Positions 59,191 through 64,000 of a stretch of 64,000 nt of DNA are shown in pieces. The stretch spans positions 5,001 to 69,000 of the forward strand of contig CAJQUW010006842.1 of assembly GCA_907163375.1 (NCBI GenBank), read 5' to 3'. The notes below the pieces were generated by a model. That model had not been told where the DNA came from. It ran no database searches and saw only the letters and a program-made list of their open reading frames with translations. The DNA is from Prostheceraeus crozeri. Lineage: Eukaryota; Platyhelminthes; Polycladida; Euryleptidae. Each line of letters starts with the position of its first letter. Position 1 is the stretch's first letter. The translations under genes and the position numbers were made by a program.

Positions 59191-59398
59191 AATGAGCTGT
59201 CGATATCACTTTGAGATTACTTCTGTCTTCACTCGCATTCCTTTTGCACCGTCCGCGTGGCCTAGTGAAGAAGTTGCGAGCTTCATCTCCTCCGGACTTC
59301 GGTTCGATTCCTAGCTCAGGCGAATGCGGTCGGGGAATCAAGGGTGTTGGTGTCGTTTGTTGACTTAACATGTTATATGTCCCTTCTATGCTAAGATA
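59191..59398 (+). repeat. tRNA-derived SINE, plus strand
   Basis: Same family as the previous entry in the opposite orientation: A box GCGTGGCCTAGTGAAGAAG at 59255-59273, B box GGTTCGATTCC at 59301-59311, and the same body and end. The leader upstream of the A box (AGCTGTCGATATCAC) is shared too, so it belongs to the unit. The pair is separated by about 90 bp. Confidence 0.78.
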
Positions 59399-59467
59399 GC
59401 GAAGCTAATAAAGCATCGATTCACTATTGGTAGAATTATTCACACACTAGTCTAGGGAGAAACATCT

Positions 59468-59898
59468 TCAATGAACATTCTGTCTCTGGTCGTGATAAAT
59501 GTCGATGACTGTTCTCCTCCCCCGGACTATGAGGATCTGCTGTCCAGGGAGGAAGGCTTTCCAGCCGGGATTTCCAGCTTGTTTCCAAGAATACTGTTTT
59601 CCATCTTTATCTCCGAATTCCAACAACGGGAATTTCTGCGACAATTCATCAGTTGCTTTCTCAGTTAATTCAGCTACAATTCTTCCCTTGTAAGATCCTC
59701 TTCTTTGACCGAATCTTGTGATATTATTTCCTTTAAAGATCTCTTCCAGCTTCTTTGCAACTTCGCTGAAATTCCTCAGTCCTGGTGATAGCTCAACGTT
59801 ATGCAATTTCACGTAATTCCCATTCACGCTTTGGAATCTGTAATCCGTTTTGTTGAGATTGAACTCAGATGGCCGGTAGACGACGAACAGATTTACTC
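59468..59898 (-). CDS. 3'-terminal exon of an unrecognised host gene
   Basis: On the minus strand an acceptor TTTTTGAATTTCAG (ending 59899) is followed by 431 nt open to a TGA at 59468-59470. It reads VNLFVVYRPSEFNLNKTDYR, then VKLHNVELSPGLRNFSEV, AKKLEEIFKGNNITRFGQRR, KATDELSQKFPLLEF, AGNPGWKAFLPGQQILIV and ends IDIYHDQRQNVH. The composition is that of a globular protein with no low complexity and no stops. The first two bases belong to a split codon, matching the phase left by the candidate exon at 63783-63938. I recognise no domain. This is the best host-gene candidate in the window. Confidence 0.55.
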
Positions 59899-59959
59899 CT
59901 GAAATTCAAAAACAACAAGTGTCGACTATTTCTTTTTAACAAGTAGCATGGCATTGATC

Positions 59960-60105
59960 AATTTATCAAACGTATACAGATGTAGCGATCACAAGACATG
60001 TTTCGGCGTGTTGTGCCTCATCAGTCGTGTGTAGGTTCGAACCAGCGACGTTGGAGGTAGAGGACGAGCAGGCATACCTTCTAACCACACGGCCACGGGG
60101 CCATC
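59960..60105 (-). repeat. tRNA-derived SINE, second family, minus strand
   Basis: On the minus strand: GGCCCCGTGGCCGTGTGGTT (60103-60084) with an A box, a B box GGTTCGAACC at 60034-60043, then CTGATGAGGCACAACACGCC and GAAACATGT, a body type common in invertebrate tRNA SINEs. It differs from the SINE pair at 58.9-59.4 kb. The end lies near 59.96 kb. Confidence 0.7.
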
Positions 60106-60203
60106 TGTTGAGCGGGTGAATAGCCTGACAAGCACTGCTTTTACGCAGGTGCGTGGAAGGCGCCGGCTCTGCTTGCTTCCAGGAAAGCACACTGGCAAGA
60201 ATT

Positions 60204-60758
60204 AGTCCGGCAACCAGAGCGAGTTTCTGCAGGGAACGAGGCCGAAAGTGAGACATTCACGGAATGATGTACACCCTATTCCCACTACGAATTCGTGCGT
60301 CTGCCGAGTGCTAGTTGGTTCCTCTTCTTGTCAGGCACGATCAAAAGGAAAACACATGTTAATCCAATGGGAGGCAGATTGCAGTTTTTGGCCAACATAT
60401 TGGTGCTTGCCGAGAGTAGGAGGCTTGTCAAATCTGAATGCATGCAGTTTCATACATAAATGTTGATAAACATGATAAGAAATGACCTGAAGACATTCCA
60501 TGTCAAAAATAACGGCTCTTGACTGAGTACTTTTTAAATGATAAGAGAAAACACAGAAAATTTCATTTTTGCCAAAAACTGCAATCTGCCTCTCACTGGA
60601 TTAACATGTGTTTTTCTTTGATCGTGTCTTGCAAGAATAGAAACTAACTAGAACTCGGCAAACGCGCGAATTCGTAGTGGGCATAGGATGTGCATCATTC
60701 TGTGAAGGTTTCATTTTCGGCCTCGTTCACTTCAGAAACTCGCTGTGGCTGCCGGACT
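60204..60758. repeat. Inverted repeat, arms of about 195 bp
   Basis: Left arm 60204-60398 and right arm 60568-60758 are inverted copies with roughly 85 percent identity by eye. Shared landmarks include GCGAGTTTCTG, AACGAGGCCGAAA, CACTACGAATTCG and AACACATGTTAATCCA. About 170 bp separates the arms. No target duplication was recognised. It could be a fold-back element or two head-to-head copies of a repeat. Confidence 0.8.
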
Positions 60759-60914
60759 AAATGATTGATATTAATGAGTAAGACACCGACATTTTGACAA
60801 TCCATCCCCCACATAGGTCATCATGTGCATTCTCCCTACCATTTGCATGTGAAAAGAATCATGGCACTGAGACATTGCTGATGTGTATAACTGAGTCCAT
60901 AAAGTCTGTCCTGG

Positions 60915-61115
60915 ATTGAGAGTGAATTGTCGGCGTTATCTAACTTGATTTGTCTGTGGCATTCGACAGTATACATCAGAAATCGCTTTTGGAAAAGCTG
61001 TAAAGTTCGCTGTAAATCTAACGACATCCTACTTACAGAATCGTCTTAACGGTGTGAAAGTTAACAGTAAAACATTCAGGACTTGTTTGGTATGCGCCAA
61101 GGTTCTAAAAGGAGT
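60915..61115 (+). pseudogene. LINE reverse transcriptase relic
   Basis: LSVAFDSIHQKSLLEKL (about 60951-61001) corresponds to the motif A segment of non-LTR reverse transcriptases (LSKAFDxxxHxxLLxKL). SYLQNRLNGVKVN follows (about 61030-61068), then GMRQGSK (about 61092-61112) in place of GVPQGS. These lie in different frames. No other part of the element is visible, so this is a short old fragment on the plus strand. Confidence 0.7.
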
Positions 61116-62084
61116 TCACTCATTTGAAGCGCGTTTTTTGAATGATTCGTTTTCCATGATGCAAGGATATAGTGCTAGCGTCATCACATGCGCAGAAGAT
61201 CTAGCGAATTGAGTAAAATGTAGTAGAGACGACGTCCAAGACAAATAAATTCTTGATAATCAATCTTATTGCGTGGAAGATGAGTGGAAACTGAATATCT
61301 AAAGAAACAGTGACAGGCACGCGGGAGCGATTTTTCGGTAAGGGGGGATAACATTTTAAGTGTTGCAAAGCGAATTTTTAGGTTGCTACTGGATATAACA
61401 GTTGAAGGTTGGAATAAGGGGACAATCTATTCTAGCTGCACTTTGTGATGTAGTTGTCTATCACGTATTTGACCTATATTACCGAGAAAAAGATTGAAAG
61501 ATTAAAAAAAACAGAATTTTCCTCGCTTTGATTATTCTTCAATATTTTATGTCTTCATTTCCAACAAATGTGAAATGAAATTGCAGTCATCGTCCAAATT
61601 TTGTGCACACCTACCAGCTCAGAAGATTTAAAACCAGAAATTCAGCTTTCGTCAAATCATTGTGAGTTAATTACAAAATTGGCTTACATGTCAAGACAAT
61701 GCGAATAATGCAAGCAATTTGCAAAACACTTGCTGCTCAAAAACAATTGGTGGATTTAGATTTAGGGCAGTTCATAATAATCCGAAGCGCAATATCCTCA
61801 TTCAACTGAGAGTTGAAAGAAAACCAGCAAAGATCGAAGGGGTTTTACGGTTGAAGTTGTTGGAATAAAATGTCTCTATCACTTGAAGTTCGAGGCATGA
61901 AATCTAACTCTGAAGCTTTGATGAGCACTATGAAAACATTCAGAAAACATGATGGCAAGCTATTGTGTGTTATATTGTATCAGGTTAGGAGATGTCGATT
62001 TCAGAGAATTTCTGTATTCTGCAAATGTTGCCTCGAAATATTAAGTTCTGCTATTGTTTTCCTTTTTCAAATACTGTTTATGCA
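61116..62084. other. No recognisable gene
   Basis: AT-rich sequence, presumably within the intron of the minus-strand host gene. The sequence around 61.87-61.95 kb may be the diverged start of the dispersed repeat below. Confidence 0.4.
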
Positions 62085-62215
62085 TACAGGCTACTACTTG
62101 CTGTCAGTAGTATGTTAATCATCGCACCAAAATATTATTCATAGTGGTGTAAATATTGCTTCGTTGCTGCTACATGAGAGGAGAGATCTGAATTTAAAAG
62201 AAACTGAAGACATTT
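62085..62215. repeat. Dispersed repeat, diverged third copy (partial)
   Basis: CTACTTGCTGTCAGTAG, TTAATCATC, TATTATTCATAG and GTAAATATTGCTT occur in the same order as at 21.55-21.66 kb and 32.77-32.88 kb, with more substitutions. The match may extend to about 61.87 kb and 62.25 kb. Confidence 0.65.
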
Positions 62216-62428
62216 TAAAGTTTCCTGTTGTTTGCAATTTGGCGTGATCAGACACAAGGAATGAGCTATGTAAGCTTCGGTCTCAAAAAAATTCATTTTT
62301 TGTCTGTTTTATCTCTAGGATCCCGCTAGAAGATTGCACTTGGTGGGTTTGAATTCGATTATCACCTAAAAACTTCTCCAATGAAACTGTTCGCAGTCTC
62401 TGCACACACTTAGTCCACGTTGTCGAGA

Positions 62429-62620
62429 AATGTCAATTTTCAAAAAGTTCATCGAGCTTTTTTCGAGAAAATTCAAATTTTAGATTTTATGAGTACTATG
62501 AAAAAGGGCATTTTTAATTTTTTTCATAAAAAAGTCTTCAAAGAAGCACATTTGAGAAATATCAATCTTGCAAATTTTCATCGAGCTATACCCAAGAAAA
62601 TTCAAATTTTAGAATTTCCC
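62429..62620. repeat. Diverged direct repeat, about 131-bp spacing
   Basis: TTCATCGAGCTTTTTTCGAG with AAAATTCAAATTTTAGA (62446-62484) recurs as TTTTCATCGAGCTATACCCA with AAAATTCAAATTTTAGA (62576-62615). Two units only; no coding signal. Confidence 0.6.
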
Positions 62621-62639
62621 TTACACGAGAAATTCTATT

Positions 62640-63030
62640 AATTATCGAATTTCTAACCAAGAATATTTTCTAAGCATCTTATTTCTCTGGTTGGAGATGA
62701 TTGTAATTGTCATTGACTTCTTGATAATTCTAGCTACTGGTTTGATTATTTTATGATTTTTTAAAGCAAGTTAAAAATGCATTGTATATGCATATGGCGA
62801 GGCACGGACTCACAGATGATTGGATTGATTTCTCTACTGTTCAGTTTCTTTTATGCCTTATATTGTGTGCATACAACAATTCAGTAATGAAACATTATCT
62901 TCTTTGCGCGTAAAGATCTAAAGTTACAACATCCGGTACATTTCTTAGTTCCTTGAACGTTATTCATCATCATTCTGGTCATCATCATCATTTCATTTCA
63001 TTCATCAATTGACGGAGAACTATTTGTGAA
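62640..63030. other. No recognisable feature
   Basis: AT-rich sequence with a short CATCAT run near 62965-62995. Nothing else was seen. Confidence 0.45.
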
Positions 63031-63174
63031 CAAACATAGAGATAGAATCGGCCACCAACTAAAATAAATGTGAAACTTTAGATGACATTTGATTTTTCAG
63101 GATGCTTCGGCAACATTTGGCGAGGTTTTGGCAACATTTACTTTAGTTGGTGACCAATTCTTTCTCTATGTTTG
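63031..63174. repeat. Fold-back miniature element, 144 bp
   Basis: Inverted arms of about 40 bp: CAAACATAGAGATAGAATCG and CACCAACTAAAATAAATG on the left, and on the other strand CAAACATAGAGAAAGAATTG and CACCAACTAAAGTAAATG on the right. Around 90 percent identity by eye. The loop has GGCAACATTT twice. Confidence 0.75.
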
Positions 63175-63782
63175 CTGACAGATGCTTTGCTGTCAATTGT
63201 AATACGTGGACCATGATATTTCTATGTTCACTAAATATGAACGTCGGGTCGGGTTTCATGAATTGTGAATCCTGAACGGGACCACAAGCCAACCCGAATA
63301 ATTCGATAGAATATAAATGATGACAAAACCTCAAAAATATAAGAAATAATTCGAAGAGATATTCAATAATAGTGTTATTCACTGATACACAGTGTTCAGG
63401 CAATCCCTTATAAACAACCGAGACCTTCTCCATGATCACCTACCTTTTTGTTTCTAATCGCATCCAAAGACTTATACTGCCACATATTATAGAAACACAC
63501 AGACTGAATTCATTCTTATTCTAAAGTGCCATGTTGTACGATTCTTCTCTGGCTTCGTCCGAACAATCACGACCTACTCACCTTGTTACTTTTTGACTTT
63601 ATCTTCTTGAACTACTTGATATTCATGTTATATTACTATTATGCCACATGTGTATGTGTGTGCATCTCCGCAATTCCCATTGTAGGTGCCAGAATTGTGC
63701 TTTGTTTCCAAGTATGCACGAGTTCATTCATTCATCTTTAATGTCCACTGTCAGACAATACTTTATAGATTATAACTTGTAC

Positions 63783-63938
63783 TCTTGCCTTGTGACTGTC
63801 CGGGTCTCTTTTTAAATGTGTTCATCATCGATTTCATGTCCAAAATTGTATAATCCTGTCCGTTTGTAGCATTATAACCACTGATGATGGATACCTCGGT
63901 ATTTGGAACCGGTATGACAATAACTGATTTCACACCAC
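63783..63938 (-). CDS. Internal exon of the unrecognised minus-strand host gene
   Basis: The acceptor TTGTATTTAG (ending 63939) is followed by an open frame reading GVKSVIVIPVPNTEVSII, SGYNATNGQDYTILDMKS and MMNTFKKRPGQSQ. The donor is either GC (CAAG then GCAAGA, ending 63789) or GT (GTACAAG, ending 63783). Either leaves one base, which fits the two-base start of the exon at 59468-59898, giving a 3.9-kb intron. The exon starts with two bases of a split codon, so at least one more exon lies beyond the window. No domain recognised. Confidence 0.45.
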
Positions 63939-64000
63939 CTAAATACAATCAGTTAATTACGTGCTAATGGAAATACTTAGCAGAACATCTCTTACTTGGA

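Noticed and set aside
1-64000. CRISPR array, bacterial operon or prophage
   Set aside because: Composition, splice-like sites and eukaryotic transposon families throughout; the regular repeats present are transposon-derived and lack spacer structure.

Overview
This window is eukaryotic and gene-poor: about 64 kb of AT-rich DNA packed with transposable elements, many nested in one another, and only a few stretches that look like spliced host exons. The element mix is hAT, piggyBac, Tc1/mariner, pogo, Penelope-like, CR1/L2-like LINE, Gypsy LTR element and tRNA-derived SINEs. Together with at least 13 copies of the palindromic octamer TAGGCCTA, this suggests a marine invertebrate, perhaps an echinoderm or hemichordate; the taxon is an inference. 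No rRNA, CRISPR or bacterial-type operon was seen.

Layout. 1-1069: 3' part of a Tc1/mariner element. 1.75-1.86 kb: fold-back hairpin. 5.58-9.64 kb: broken copy of a multi-copy protein family whose C-terminal half carries FEN1/PIN-like nuclease motifs. 11.97-16.51 kb: Gypsy-type LTR element with identical 140-bp LTRs and a 5-bp target duplication. 16.7-17.2 kb: three-unit tandem repeat. 17.61-20.38 kb: 2.77-kb non-autonomous hAT element with a perfect 8-bp target duplication. 20.70-24.16 kb: copy 1 of an unnamed dispersed repeat, split by a 2.1-kb piggyBac element. 24.76-27.20 kb: 5'-truncated Penelope-like element (GIY-YIG domain) whose tail is present as two inverted arms, one of them split by a DD34E Tc1 element. 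28.34-30.74 kb: second non-autonomous hAT. 31.93-33.21 kb: copy 2 of the dispersed repeat. 34.08-37.46 kb: second Penelope-like element, split by a 1.08-kb TA-flanked element.

38.17-43.2 kb: minus-strand LINE split by a nearly intact DD35E Tc1 element. 45.34-47.60 kb: pogo-like element. 51.10-53.04 kb: hAT element with another hAT nested inside. 54.5-58.9 kb: a 1-kb block with two phase-compatible exons is duplicated, and the second copy sits between 210-bp direct repeats. 58.9-60.8 kb: SINEs and inverted repeats. Two minus-strand exons with matching splice phase (59.47-59.90 and 63.78-63.94 kb) probably form the 3' end of one unrecognised host gene.

The host-gene candidates are the duplicated exon pair on the plus strand and the two-exon minus-strand gene. 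Everything else recognisable is mobile or repetitive. The window is useful for relative dating because at least five insertions into older elements can be read, two of them with the empty site or reading frame recoverable from the sequence itself.
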